Notes under the pieces: model-generated
Told to the model about the DNA's origin: nothing
The model's database searches: none
The model's input: only the letters and a program-made list of their open reading frames with translations
Assembly (NCBI RefSeq): GCF_018448905.1
Contig: NZ_RCWA01000020.1
Span: forward strand, 16,066-80,065
Reading direction: 5' to 3'
Origin: Photorhabdus heterorhabditis
Lineage (GTDB): Bacteria; Pseudomonadota; Gammaproteobacteria; Enterobacterales; Enterobacteriaceae
Length of the DNA stretch: 64,000 nucleotides
Program-made: the position numbers and the translations under genes
In this document: positions 34,385-46,373 of the stretch, one piece after another
How the letters are laid out: every line of letters starts with the position of its first letter
Numbering within the stretch: position 1 is the first letter of the stretch

Positions 34385-35183
34385 CCCCTGTTACACGGAG
34401 AATACAACCGGGTACTCCGGCACCTTTCAGACGTTCCTGCATTTTTTCAGCGGTGCTTTTACTGTAGGGACCAAGAATAACACGATGCCAGCCGCCCCCC
34501 GTTGTGATTTGGCTTTCAATACCGGCAAATGCCAGTCTGGCGCGTACTGATTCAGCCTGATCCATATTACGGAATGAACCACACTGTAAAATCATGCGTT
34601 GTGCGCTTTCTGCTGGTTTAGGTTTACTGGTTTCAACTGATGGTGTTTGCGGTTGAATTGTTTGAACTTGTACTTGTTGCTGAGGTTGTAGCCTTGCTTC
34701 CAGCGGTTGTTGCGTCTCTGCTGGTGGCTTGATGATAACTTGTGAACGTGGCACTTGAACGCCATTGTATGGAACTTCTGGCAATGAAGTTGCTGGTTGT
34801 TGCATATCTGCCTGCATCTGTTCAAGTAGCTGCCGTTGTTCTGCGGTTAACTGGGTTTGTGAATTTATTTGTCCGCTAGATGATGGATCACGCGGAGTCG
34901 CTATGCCGACAGGGCGATTTTCCAACTCTTTGATGTAGCGCCAGCGCTCTTCCGGTTTTGGCGGTAAGCCGTGATTTTGCTGAGGATGTTTTGGTAGTGT
35001 GTCTGGAGCGCTTTCCTGTTTATTGTGGGTAATAAAGTAAAGACCACCAATAAAGATGACCACCAAGGCTATTGCTACTGCCAATGTTGTTTTTGGCAAA
35101 CCTTGGGTTTGGTGTTTTTTCTTGTCGGTATTTTTACGGCGGGGGTTTGAACGCCCGCGGCTCACATAATCTCGTTGTGCCAC
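34380..35183 (-). CDS. ftsN: Cell division protein FtsN
   Basis: A 267-residue bitopic division protein. The short cytoplasmic N-terminus MAQRDYVSRGRSNPRRK is followed by one membrane segment (about residues 34-52), a Gln/Pro-rich periplasmic linker, the essential-helix region near EERWRYIKELENRPVG, and a C-terminal SPOR domain (about residues 190-265; MILQCGSFRNMDQAESVRAR, GWHRVILGPYSK). FtsN activates septal peptidoglycan synthesis; SPOR binds denuded glycan. Gene order ftsN-hslVU is as in E. coli. Confidence 0.95.
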   Translation of the reverse strand: MAQRDYVSRGRSNPRRKNTDKKKHQTQGLPKTTLAVAIALVVIFIGGLYFITHNKQESAPDTLPKHPQQNHGLPPKPEERWRYIKELENRPVGIATPRDPSSSGQINSQTQLTAEQRQLLEQMQADMQQPATSLPEVPYNGVQVPRSQVIIKPPAETQQPLEARLQPQQQVQVQTIQPQTPSVETSKPKPAESAQRMILQCGSFRNMDQAESVRARLAFAGIESQITTGGGWHRVILGPYSKSTAEKMQERLKGAGVPGCILRVTGG

Positions 35184-35252
35184 TGTCTAATTCGCTGAGT
35201 TATTTAAATAAAAGAAAATAAACAATATATTACTTAACCTGCGGTTATTTGC

Positions 35253-36281
35253 CTAGCTTTTAGGCGAACAGGCACTTTGTCGAATGATGAGTTCAGATTC
35301 TAATAATTGAGAACCGCCAGATGTTGTGTGGCCCTGGATTTGATCGAGTAATAGCAGCATTGCTTTGTGACCAATCTGATAACGAGGTTGGCCAACCGTG
35401 GTCAGAGGTGGATCGCTGTACGTGGCTAAATTTAAGTTATCGAACCCAATAATTGATAAGTCTTCCGGTATTTTTAAGCCCATTCTTTTAGCTTGCCACA
35501 TGACGCCAATCGCCATCACATCGCTGTGGCAGAAAATGGCGGTAGGAGGCTCTGGTAGAGACATCAACTGTTCGGTCAGCTTTGCACCGCTTTCATGGGT
35601 AAAATTACCCTGGACAATATAATCTTCACGAATTGTCCCACCAGAGCGCCGCAATGCTTGTATATATCCCTGAAGGCGATAACGGCAAAGTAGCATATCT
35701 TCCGGTCCGGAAATGCAGGCAATATGTTTATGACCCAGTGTTTGCAGGTAATGGGTGGCGTTGAATGCTGCGGTCAGGTTATCAATATGAATAGTTGGAA
35801 GTTCTAGATCAGGTGCAAATTCGTTTGCCATCACCATTGGCGGCAGGTTTTTTTGTTCTTCTTTACTGGCATCAAATGGAATGTTAGAACCGAGCAGCAA
35901 CATACCATCAATCTGTTTAGTGATAATCAGGTTGAGAAATGCGTGTTCTTGTTTATGCTGATGTTGACAATCACCGATTAACACTAGATAACCATGTTGC
36001 GTGGCTGTCTCTTCGATACCACAAATCACATCTGTGAAAAAAGGGTCACTGATATTCGGCACTATTACCAGGATCGTTTTCGACTCACTGCGTTTGAGAT
36101 TGCGGGATAAGTTATTAGGATAATAGCCCACAGCCAGTACAGCTTGCTCCACTTTTTGTCGTGTCTGAGAGGAAACCTTTTCCGGATTCATGAGTGTTCT
36201 TGATACTGTTGCGGTAGAAACGCCAGCCACTTCAGCGACATCTTTCATCGTTGCGGAGGTGCCATTCTTTTTCTGCTCCAA
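35253..36281 (-). CDS. cytR: Transcriptional repressor CytR
   Basis: A 342-residue LacI-family regulator. The N-terminal helix-turn-helix is TMKDVAEVAGVSTATVSRTL and the hinge MNPEKVSSQTRQKVEQAV; the effector domain includes the typical VIVPNISDPFFTDVI and PEDLSIIGFDNLNLATY. CytR represses nucleoside uptake and catabolism genes together with CRP and is relieved by cytidine. It is placed between priA and ftsN as in E. coli, which supports this identity over other LacI proteins. Confidence 0.93.
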   Translation of the reverse strand: MEQKKNGTSATMKDVAEVAGVSTATVSRTLMNPEKVSSQTRQKVEQAVLAVGYYPNNLSRNLKRSESKTILVIVPNISDPFFTDVICGIEETATQHGYLVLIGDCQHQHKQEHAFLNLIITKQIDGMLLLGSNIPFDASKEEQKNLPPMVMANEFAPDLELPTIHIDNLTAAFNATHYLQTLGHKHIACISGPEDMLLCRYRLQGYIQALRRSGGTIREDYIVQGNFTHESGAKLTEQLMSLPEPPTAIFCHSDVMAIGVMWQAKRMGLKIPEDLSIIGFDNLNLATYSDPPLTTVGQPRYQIGHKAMLLLLDQIQGHTTSGGSQLLESELIIRQSACSPKS

Positions 36282-36311
36282 AACTCACTCCTCATTTCCT
36301 GACTGATTAGT

Positions 36312-36438
36312 TATACCTGTTATCTTTCAAGTTGCCTCTTTGTTGGCTGCACTCACTCACCCCGGTCACAGAGTTATCTATGTTCCCGGGGATTCGCTCC
36401 CTTGCCGTTGCGATCCATCTTGAAATCCATAGGGTATA
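36312..36438. repeat. ERIC element, copy 1 (127 bp)
   Basis: Begins TATACCTGTTATCTTTCAAG and ends GGGTATA, with the internal GTTGGCTGC, CTCACTCACCCC and GGGGATTCGCTC blocks of the enterobacterial ERIC consensus. Length is exactly 127 bases and the ends are complementary, giving a long hairpin. It lies in the cytR-priA intergenic region. Confidence 0.93.
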
Positions 36439-36701
36439 AACGATTGTCATTTTTGGGTTGCCGGAAGCCATCAGTCATTTTAAGTAAAATAATGACATTT
36501 GGTTTAGGATTATGACAATGTTATTAAGGGATCATTCTAAACAGTTTGGCAAATTCGTTTATTCCTTAGTTTGCAAAAAAAGGTGATATAAATCATTTAT
36601 TCGATGTGGCTCGCAAATTAGTAAATAATTTTTCATTGATTGCGTTTATCAAGTGTGATTTTTCCGAGTAGTTAATAGAAGAATGTTTTATTTGATAAAC
36701 T
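36439..36701. other. AT-rich spacer between the two ERIC elements
   Basis: This stretch contains the cytR promoter region or its upstream part. No gene or further repeat is visible. Confidence 0.45.
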
Positions 36702-36828
36702 TATACCTGTTATCTTTCAAGTTGCCTCTTTGTTGGCTGCGTTCACTTACCCCAGTCACATCGTTATCTATGCTCCTGGGGATGCGTTCTCTTGCCGCCG
36801 CCCTGCAACTTGAAATCTATTGGGTATA
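36702..36828. repeat. ERIC element, copy 2 (127 bp)
   Basis: Same orientation and same 127-base length as copy 1, with matching ends and the internal blocks CACTTACCCCAGTCACA and CTCCTGGGGATGCG. Its left part is almost identical to copy 1; the right part is closer to the general consensus. It ends 21 bases from the priA stop and may shape the priA mRNA 3' end. Confidence 0.93.
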
Positions 36829-36849
36829 TATGCTTAAAAATAAAGGTCA

Positions 36850-39104
<2,255 letters not shown>

Positions 39105-39132
39105 GAGTATCACAGACCATGAACGGATTTCA

Positions 39133-39161
39133 TTGCGAGATAGATGGATATTCTGTATGAT
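39133..39161 (+). promoter_or_regulatory. Candidate sigma-70 promoter of rpmE
   Basis: TTGCGA, 17 bases, TATGAT. A leader of about 100 bases follows before rpmE and contains the hairpin TTTGGTAT/ATGCCAAA at 39170-39191, a possible site of L31-dependent autoregulation. Confidence 0.6.
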
Positions 39162-39268
39162 CCGCCGCCTTTGGTATGGAAGATGCCAAACTTATTTTAT
39201 CAACGCGACGTGTGGTGTCTGGCGGCAACAGGGCTGGATAGCGACACGGCCTTAACAGAGGTTATCCC

Positions 39269-39484
39269 ATGAAAAAAGGTATTCATCCTAAATATGAAGC
39301 AGTTACTGCAACTTGTTCTTGCGGTAATGTAATGCAAATCAGATCTACCGTTGGTCACTCCCTGAATTTGGACGTATGTGGTCAATGTCACCCATTCTAT
39401 ACTGGTAAACAACGTGATGTTGCTACCGGTGGTCGTGTTGATCGCTTTAACAAACGTTTCAACGTTCCAGGTGTTGGCAAGTAA
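39269..39484 (+). CDS. rpmE: 50S ribosomal protein L31, zinc-containing form
   Basis: A 71-residue protein, [20 protein letters not shown] then [15 protein letters not shown], with the CxC and CxxC cysteines of the zinc-binding (C+) L31. It bridges the large and small ribosomal subunits. The longer leader ends AGAGGTTATCCC 4-12 bases before the ATG. A strong terminator follows. Confidence 0.98.
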   Translation: MKKGIHPKYEAVTATCSCGNVMQIRSTVGHSLNLDVCGQCHPFYTGKQRDVATGGRVDRFNKRFNVPGVGK

Positions 39485-39527
39485 TTGCGGATTTGTGTCT
39501 GCTTATAGAGCAGGCCACTGGTACGAA

Positions 39528-39558
39528 CAAACGCCCGGTGCTTTGCATCGGGCGTTTT
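39528..39558 (+). terminator. Rho-independent terminator after rpmE
   Basis: AACGCCCG and CGGGCGTT with an inner GTGC/GCAT extension form a long GC-rich stem followed by TTTT. Confidence 0.9.
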
Positions 39559-39575
39559 GCATTTAAAGTGAACAT

Positions 39576-39613
39576 AACAACAAAGCCCCTGAATTTTGCA
39601 GCGGGCTTTGTTG
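39576..39613 (-). terminator. Terminator of metJ
   Basis: ACAACAAAGCCC and GGGCTTTGTTGT are perfect 12-base arms around a 14-base loop, adjacent to the metJ stop. Read on the minus strand it is followed by a T-rich stretch. Confidence 0.8.
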
Positions 39614-39621
39614 TGCCACCA

Positions 39622-39939
39622 TCAATATTCCCAGGTATCGGGATCAATACCCAATTCACGCATGATCTCTTTTGCTGCTTCTGGGATTTCATCGTTACGC
39701 TCTTTGCGTAAGTCATTATCATCAGGAAGTGGTTGCCCGGTAAATGCATGCAGGAATGCTTCACACAGCAATTCACTGTTAGTTGCGTGACGCAGGTTAT
39801 TTACCTGGCGACGGGTACGCTCATCAGTGAGAATCCTCAACACTTTCAAAGGAATTGAAACTGTGATTTTCTTCACTTGTTCACTTTTTTTGCCATGTTC
39901 AGCATAAGGGCTGACATATTCACCGTTCCATTCAGCCAT
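39622..39939 (-). CDS. metJ: Methionine repressor MetJ
   Basis: A 105-residue ribbon-helix-helix repressor. The DNA-contacting strand is [15 protein letters not shown] and the following helices contain [20 protein letters not shown]; the length equals E. coli MetJ. With S-adenosylmethionine as corepressor it binds tandem 8-bp met boxes, and such boxes are visible upstream of metB and metF in this window. It is divergent from metBL. Confidence 0.98.
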   Translation of the reverse strand: MAEWNGEYVSPYAEHGKKSEQVKKITVSIPLKVLRILTDERTRRQVNNLRHATNSELLCEAFLHAFTGQPLPDDNDLRKERNDEIPEAAKEIMRELGIDPDTWEY

Positions 39940-40133
39940 GGGGTACCTTAAATAGTCGTATAGTCATAAAATTAAGCCAGATAACAGAGCCAGCTTTCGT
40001 TGTGAAATATTGCCATTTTATCGTGATTTCCTTATCAATTATACAGTTATAGTATATTCGATAAACTAATTGCTACTAATAAAAGTATCATAATTATGAT
40101 GGATAATTATCCCATTGGTTAATCTAACTGCAA

Positions 40134-40165
40134 AGAAGTTTAGATGTCTAGATGTGTTGACGTCC
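40134..40165. promoter_or_regulatory. Four tandem met boxes between metJ and metB
   Basis: Adjacent 8-mers AGAAGTTT, AGATGTCT, AGATGTGT and TGACGTCC approximate the MetJ site AGACGTCT. Positioned 57 bases upstream of metB and in the divergent metJ promoter region. Confidence 0.88.
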
Positions 40166-40222
40166 ATTATGGTAGAGGATATTCTTCCTTGACTCAATTT
40201 ATGGCAGACAGTGGTAACTGAT

Positions 40223-41383
40223 ATGACACGCAAACAGGCAACGATAGCAGTTCGCAGTGGGCTGAATAATGATGAGCAATATGGCTGCGTTGTTCCACCT
40301 ATTTATCTTTCCAGTACTTATAATTTTACTGATTTCAATCAGCCGAGGACACATGATTATTCCCGGAGGAGCAATCCTGGTCGTGATATGGTGCAGAGAG
40401 CATTGGCTGAATTGGAGGGAGGGGTAGGTGCTGTAATGACCAGCAGTGGAATGTCAGCGATTCACCTACTATGCACCGTTTTTCTAAAGCCTGGTGATCT
40501 GTTGGTTGCTCCTCATGACTGTTATGGCGGTAGTTACCGATTGTTTGACAGTCAGAGTAAACGTGGTGCTTATGAAGTCGCTTTTGTCGATCAGGGGGAT
40601 GAACAGGCGTTAAAGCGAGTATTGTCCAGAAAGCCAAAGCTGGTATTGATTGAAACGCCGAGTAATCCTTTATTACGTATTGTCGATATTGCCCGTATAT
40701 GCCAGCTTGCCCATGAAGTAGGTGCGATAGTCATTGCTGATAATACTTTTCTGAGTCCAGTATTACAGAAACCGCTGGAATTAGGAGCGGACTTGGTTGT
40801 TCATTCCTGTACTAAATACCTTAACGGACATTCTGATGTTATTGCTGGAGCGATTATTGCTAAGGATGAAGAGATAGCAACAGAACTTGCTTGGTGGGCC
40901 AATAATATTGGTGTAACTGGTGCGGCGTTTGATAGTTACCTGTTACTGCGTGGAATACGTACTTTATCGCCACGGGTACTTTTACAGCAAAATAATGCGC
41001 TAGAGATTGTGAATTATCTTCAACAGCAACCGTTAGTGAAAAAGCTTTTTTACCCCTCTTTGAAAGATCATCCAGGACATGAAATTGCTTGTAAGCAGCA
41101 ATCTGGTTTTGGCGCAATGATAAGTTTTGAGTTAGATGGCAGTGAACAGGCGATACGCTGTTTTCTGTCTGAGTTAAAATTATTTACTTTGGCGGAATCA
41201 TTAGGTGGTGTGGAAACTTTAATTTCCCATACGGCAACGATGACTCATGCTGGAATGTCAGCACAGGCAAGGGCAGAAGCGGGGATTACGGATTCACTAT
41301 TGCGTGTTTCTGTAGGTATCGAAGATAGTCAGGATTTAATCACTGACTTAGAAAATGCATTTCAGGCAGTAGTAAAGGAGTGA
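40223..41383 (+). CDS. metB: Cystathionine gamma-synthase
   Basis: A 386-residue enzyme from the ATG at 40223, the exact E. coli length; the GTG at 40211 would add four non-conserved residues. The PLP Lys is in HSCTKYLNGHSDVIAG, and SSTYNFTDFNQPRTHDYSRR and TSSGMSAIHL are family regions. It joins O-succinylhomoserine and cysteine to make cystathionine. It is followed by metL after 2 bases. Confidence 0.97.
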   Translation: MTRKQATIAVRSGLNNDEQYGCVVPPIYLSSTYNFTDFNQPRTHDYSRRSNPGRDMVQRALAELEGGVGAVMTSSGMSAIHLLCTVFLKPGDLLVAPHDCYGGSYRLFDSQSKRGAYEVAFVDQGDEQALKRVLSRKPKLVLIETPSNPLLRIVDIARICQLAHEVGAIVIADNTFLSPVLQKPLELGADLVVHSCTKYLNGHSDVIAGAIIAKDEEIATELAWWANNIGVTGAAFDSYLLLRGIRTLSPRVLLQQNNALEIVNYLQQQPLVKKLFYPSLKDHPGHEIACKQQSGFGAMISFELDGSEQAIRCFLSELKLFTLAESLGGVETLISHTATMTHAGMSAQARAEAGITDSLLRVSVGIEDSQDLITDLENAFQAVVKE

Positions 41384-41385
41384 CC

Positions 41386-43821
41386 ATGGGTGCACTGGCA
41401 GTAGCATGGGCGGAAAATGGCCGCCAATTACATAAGTTTGGTGGCAGCAGTCTCGCGGATGTGAAATGTTATCAACGGGTAGCTAAGATTATGGCTAATT
41501 ACAGCCAACCTGGTGATTTAATGGTGGTATCCGCGGCAGGCAGCACAACTAACCAGTTAATTAACTGGCTTAAGCTCAGTCAGAACGACCGTATTTCTGC
41601 CCATCAGGTACAGCAGGTTCTGCGCCGTTATCAGCAGGATCTTATTAAGGGATTGCTACCTGAAACTGTTGCTGAAGAATTGATGGAGGGTTTTATTGCT
41701 GATCTTGAAAGATTGAGTGCATTACTGGATAAGCCGGTTAGTGATGTGACTTATGCCGAAGTTGTTGGTCACGGTGAGATCTGGTCTGCACGTCTGATGT
41801 CAGCAGTACTAGAAGCTCAGGGGATTCCTAGCGCTTGGGTAGACGCCCGTCAGTTTTTACGTGCCGAGCGGACAGCTCAGCCACAAATTGATATTGCACT
41901 TTCTCAGCCATTGTTGGGTCAGTTGTTAACTCAAAATCCAAATAAACGATTGGTTGTGACGGGTTTTATCTCCAGTAATCATGATGGAGAAACGGTTCTG
42001 TTGGGACGTAATGGCAGTGACTACTCTGCAACTCAGGTTGGTGCTTTGGCTGGGGCGAAACGAGTGACTATCTGGAGTGATGTTGCTGGTGTTTACAGTG
42101 CTGACCCAAGAAGAGTAAAAGATGCTTGCCTGTTGCCTTTATTGCGTTTGGATGAAGCCAGTGAGCTGGCTCGTCTTGCTGCTCCTGTATTGCATACTCG
42201 TACCTTGCAGCCTGTTTCCTCTAGCGATATTGATCTGCTACTGCGTTGCAGCTACCAACCAGAGCAGGGTTCTACCCGTATTGAAAGGGTGCTAGCGACT
42301 GGGACTGGGGCAAAAATTGTTACTAGTCATGATGATGTTTGCCTGATTGAGTTGCATGTGGCTGCATATCATGATTTTAAACAGATCCACAAAGATATCG
42401 ATTTGTTGTTAAAACAGGGACAAATTCGTCCGTTGGCAACAGGTATTCATCCTGACTGTAATCTGATTCAGCTTTGTTACACTGCCGAAGTGGTGAATAG
42501 TGCCCTGAATGCTCTGGAAGATGCCGCGTTGCCGGGGAAATTGTCCTTGAGAAAAGGTCTGGCGCTGGTGGCATTGGTTGGTGCAGGTGTATGTAAGAAT
42601 CCATTGCATTGTCATCGTTTTTATCAACAACTTAAAGATCAGCCAGTAGAATTTATCTGGCATGCAGAGGATGGCATTAGTCTTGTTGCTGTATTGCGAA
42701 CCAATCAGACTGAGCATGTCATTCAGGGGTTGCACCAGAGTTTGTTCCGTGCTGAAAAGCGGATTGGTCTGATTTTGTTCGGTAAAGGAAATATCGGTTC
42801 TCGTTGGTTAGAGCTATTCACCCGTGAGCAGAAAAATATTTCTGCTCGCAGTGATTTTGAATTTATTCTGGCGGGGGTAGTGGATAGCCGCCGAAGTTTG
42901 CTTGATTATCAGGGGATTGATGCTAGCCGGGCATTAGCTTTCTTTGATAATGAGGCGATAGAGCATGATGTTGATGAGCTGTTCCTGTGGATGCGAGCGC
43001 ATCCTTATGATGATTTGGTTATCCTGGATGTGACTGCGAGTGAAGAATTGGCCCGGTGTTACACCGATTTCGCCAGCTATGGTTTCCATGTTATCAGTGC
43101 TAATAAAATTGCGGGTTCTTCCAGTAGTAACGATTATCGTCTTATCCGTGATGCATTCGCCAAAACAGGTCGTCACTGGTTTTATAATGCGACAGTGGGG
43201 GCTGGCTTGCCGATCAACCATACTGTGAGAGATTTACGAGAAAGTGGCGATACCATTCTGTCGATCAGCGGGATCTTCTCCGGCACATTATCTTGGCTGT
43301 TTCTACAATTTGATGGTTCCGCGCCATTTAGTGACTTAGTTGAGCAAGCGTGGCAGCAGGGATTGACAGAGCCTGATCCGCGTATTGATCTGTCTGGCCA
43401 AGATGTGATGCGTAAATTAATTATCCTTGCCCGTGAAGCGGGGTATGAGATTGAACCAGAGCAAGTACGTGTTGAGTCACTCGTCCCGAAAGAAGCAGCA
43501 TCAGGTTCTATTGAGCAATTCTTTGATAACAGTGGTGCTATTAATGAGCAAATGGTACAGCGATTGGCAGCAGCACAGGAAATGGGTATGGTGTTGCGTT
43601 ATGTTGCTCGTTTTAATGCGAACGGTAAGGCAAAAGTAGGTGTCGAGGCGGTATGTCCTGATAACCCGCTAGCTTCTTTGTTACCGTGTGACAATCTATT
43701 TGCGATTGAGAGCCGCTGGTATCGTGATAATCCGCTGGTGATCCGCGGACCGGGCGCTGGTCGTGATGTGACAGCAGGAGCGATTCAATCTGATCTTAAC
43801 CGTTTGTCGCAGCTGCTTTGA
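41386..43821 (+). CDS. metL: Bifunctional aspartokinase/homoserine dehydrogenase II
   Basis: An 811-residue fusion from the ATG at 41386. Aspartokinase domain (about residues 10-300): LHKFGGSSLADVKCY, VLLGRNGSDYSATQVGAL. A regulatory linker follows, then homoserine dehydrogenase (about 455-811): LILFGKGNIGSRWLELF, SANKIAGSSSS, YNATVGAGLPINHTVRDL. MetL catalyses the first and third steps from aspartate and is repressed by methionine through MetJ. It shares the metB promoter; AGGAG is 6 bases upstream of the ATG, inside the metB end. Confidence 0.97.
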   Translation: MGALAVAWAENGRQLHKFGGSSLADVKCYQRVAKIMANYSQPGDLMVVSAAGSTTNQLINWLKLSQNDRISAHQVQQVLRRYQQDLIKGLLPETVAEELMEGFIADLERLSALLDKPVSDVTYAEVVGHGEIWSARLMSAVLEAQGIPSAWVDARQFLRAERTAQPQIDIALSQPLLGQLLTQNPNKRLVVTGFISSNHDGETVLLGRNGSDYSATQVGALAGAKRVTIWSDVAGVYSADPRRVKDACLLPLLRLDEASELARLAAPVLHTRTLQPVSSSDIDLLLRCSYQPEQGSTRIERVLATGTGAKIVTSHDDVCLIELHVAAYHDFKQIHKDIDLLLKQGQIRPLATGIHPDCNLIQLCYTAEVVNSALNALEDAALPGKLSLRKGLALVALVGAGVCKNPLHCHRFYQQLKDQPVEFIWHAEDGISLVAVLRTNQTEHVIQGLHQSLFRAEKRIGLILFGKGNIGSRWLELFTREQKNISARSDFEFILAGVVDSRRSLLDYQGIDASRALAFFDNEAIEHDVDELFLWMRAHPYDDLVILDVTASEELARCYTDFASYGFHVISANKIAGSSSSNDYRLIRDAFAKTGRHWFYNATVGAGLPINHTVRDLRESGDTILSISGIFSGTLSWLFLQFDGSAPFSDLVEQAWQQGLTEPDPRIDLSGQDVMRKLIILAREAGYEIEPEQVRVESLVPKEAASGSIEQFFDNSGAINEQMVQRLAAAQEMGMVLRYVARFNANGKAKVGVEAVCPDNPLASLLPCDNLFAIESRWYRDNPLVIRGPGAGRDVTAGAIQSDLNRLSQLL

Positions 43822-43880
43822 GTTGTAAAACTTTCACTTTAATCTGATGTGATTTCCTTCGCTTGATATTCGAGGAAACG

Positions 43881-43916
43881 TGAGGAAGGTTGCTCTGAGA
43901 AGAGAGTTCTTCCTCA
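43881..43916 (+). terminator. Stem-loop after metL
   Basis: TGAGGAAG and CTTCCTCA are perfect 8-base arms with a smaller CTCT/AGAG helix in the loop. TTGTTGTC follows, a weak T run. Confidence 0.65.
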
Positions 43917-44066
43917 TTGTTGTCTTGGACATTTTGATCTGCCAACTCGATGTAAACATAACCAAATATCCATTGATGAATTTTTTTCCGATTCAGGATG
44001 AAGATTACTCACTCGCTTAACCCAAATTTTTTGTTGACTAAAAAATGCCAATCATTCATCTTGTTT

Positions 44067-44098
44067 AGACGTCTAAACGTATAGGTGTTTAGATGTTT
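44067..44098 (+). promoter_or_regulatory. Four tandem met boxes upstream of metF
   Basis: AGACGTCT (perfect consensus), AAACGTAT, AGGTGTTT and AGATGTTT lie end to end 64 bases upstream of the metF start. A MetJ operator is strongly implied. Confidence 0.92.
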
Positions 44099-44129
44099 AA
44101 ATAAGAGTGGCTGGCAAATTATAAGATAG

Positions 44130-45047
<918 letters not shown>

Positions 45048-45053
45048 TCGTTG

Positions 45054-45093
45054 GCTCTTACTAAGAAAACCTCTTAGTAAGAGCATTTTTTTT
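45054..45093 (+). terminator. Rho-independent terminator after metF
   Basis: GCTCTTACTAAG and CTTAGTAAGAGC form a perfect 12-bp stem with a 7-base loop, followed by a run of eight T residues. Confidence 0.93.
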
Positions 45094-45434
45094 GCGGCCT
45101 TACTTCGATAAAGGATAAACTTTCATTTGTTTATAGGACAATAAGATTAATATATTTAAATATAATGTGTTTATGTTTCTGATGGTTAGAATTCCTTTCA
45201 GAGTTCATCGGAGATCAGTTATTGGTCGCGAATAGTTTTTTCATTAGCGAAATAAAGCGTTATGCCTATCTATTTATAGACAATTACCTTTGGGGTAGGT
45301 TCTTATTTGCTTAATAGAGCGTCATTGAATTATCACGGAATACAATGATGAAGAGATGCTAAAGATATTTGAATTTGTCATGCAGAGTCACTGAGGATAA
45401 ACCATCGGAGTCAATATCTGTGCGTAAAAATGAA
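45094..45434. other. Intergenic region downstream of metF
   Basis: AT-rich, about 340 bases. I see no gene on either strand, no strong hairpin and no repeat. In E. coli katG lies near this position and is absent here. Confidence 0.45.
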
Positions 45435-45457
45435 CAAGGGCGGTTTCCCGGCCCTTG
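45435..45457 (-). terminator. Stem-loop after secreted-protein gene A
   Basis: CAAGGGC and GCCCTTG enclose GGTTTCCCG. On the minus strand it follows the gene end and leads into TTCATTTTT. Confidence 0.7.
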
Positions 45458-45481
45458 CAGATTTAAGTAGATTTCAGCAGG

Positions 45482-46066
45482 TTAAAGAATGCTGATCTGT
45501 ACTGACATGGTATTCTGAGGCCAATTAGCAGAAGTGTTCTGGTATCTGAAGATACCATTCTGGTAACCGTCTAGGACGTATTCCTTAAGGAAGCCAGCCA
45601 CAATTTGGCCCCCAGCACACGGCCAAGTGTAGTACCCGTTTGTAATGCAAACTGGCGTAGAAGAGTACAGCGAGTATGGCAGCATACCGCCGTTCATCCA
45701 AGCAAAGGAATTGTATCCGTAGCCAATTTCCAGAACAGCGGCGCGGAGCTGTTGCCCTCCGTGATTGCAGTTCGTTACCGACAAGTTGGAAGTGTATTCC
45801 CATCCGCAATTCGTCGAGCCAACGGCATAGACCCATATATTGGTTAGCGGAGGTGCTGGGATGTAAGCTAGTTCAGACTTAGTGTTGAGTTCTTTCTCTT
45901 CAACCCGGACGGGACTCTCAGGGTTAGGCAGCAGAGGTGATTGCGCTGTCAGGGCATTTTGAGTGGCAGGAACCTCCTGCGGTTGCTCTGTTTGGGTTTG
46001 GGCATAGGCATTAACGCCAAACAAGGAAGCAAGAGATAACAAAATGGCAAGTTTATTTTTCTTCAT
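45482..46066 (-). CDS. Secreted protein, possibly DUF4879/YolA-like, paralogue A
   Basis: A 194-residue exported protein. A signal peptide (MKKNKLAILLSLASLFGVNA, cleavage after AYA) is followed by a Gln/Pro-rich linker to about residue 72 and a compact domain: NIWVYAVGSTNCGWEYTSNL, HGGQQLRAAVLEIGYG, CITNGYYTWPC, and FRYQNTSANWPQNTMSV at the end. Four cysteines in the domain suggest two disulfides. The ending resembles the DUF4879/YolA family as I remember it; that link needs a search. No catalytic motif is recognised. It is about three quarters identical in the domain to the neighbouring gene B, and their promoter regions and terminators are also duplicated. Confidence 0.85.
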   Translation of the reverse strand: MKKNKLAILLSLASLFGVNAYAQTQTEQPQEVPATQNALTAQSPLLPNPESPVRVEEKELNTKSELAYIPAPPLTNIWVYAVGSTNCGWEYTSNLSVTNCNHGGQQLRAAVLEIGYGYNSFAWMNGGMLPYSLYSSTPVCITNGYYTWPCAGGQIVAGFLKEYVLDGYQNGIFRYQNTSANWPQNTMSVQISIL

Positions 46067-46327
46067 GATTTAATCCTCTTAGAAATGGAAGAGCACAATT
46101 CTAGGGAAGTGAGCAAAAATCACATTATTAAATTTTATTTATGTAATGAGGGGCGGTCTGCCCTTGGCGCGTCTTTGCTTATCTCATTGCGGAACAGAGC
46201 TGGGTAAATTATAAGGAATTATTCTTTAACAAAACTGTGGAATTCTTTCCCTAAGTTCTCATTAAGAGCGAAGCAAACTTTTAGGATTAGGGGAGGAGGG
46301 ATAGCTAACAACCCATCGGGCTGACAA
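46067..46327. other. Intergenic region between the two secreted-protein genes
   Basis: Contains the promoter side of gene A. Its first 75 bases (from ATTTAATCCTCTTAGAAATG) match the corresponding region upstream of gene B, so the duplication included the promoter. The remainder shows nothing recognisable. Confidence 0.6.
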
Positions 46328-46349
46328 TAAAAAGGGCGGTTTCCCGCCC
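46328..46349 (-). terminator. Rho-independent terminator after secreted-protein gene B
   Basis: GGGCGG and CCGCCC with a GAAA loop on the minus strand, followed by five T residues. Confidence 0.85.
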
Positions 46350-46373
46350 CAGATTTAAGCTAATTTCAGCAGG

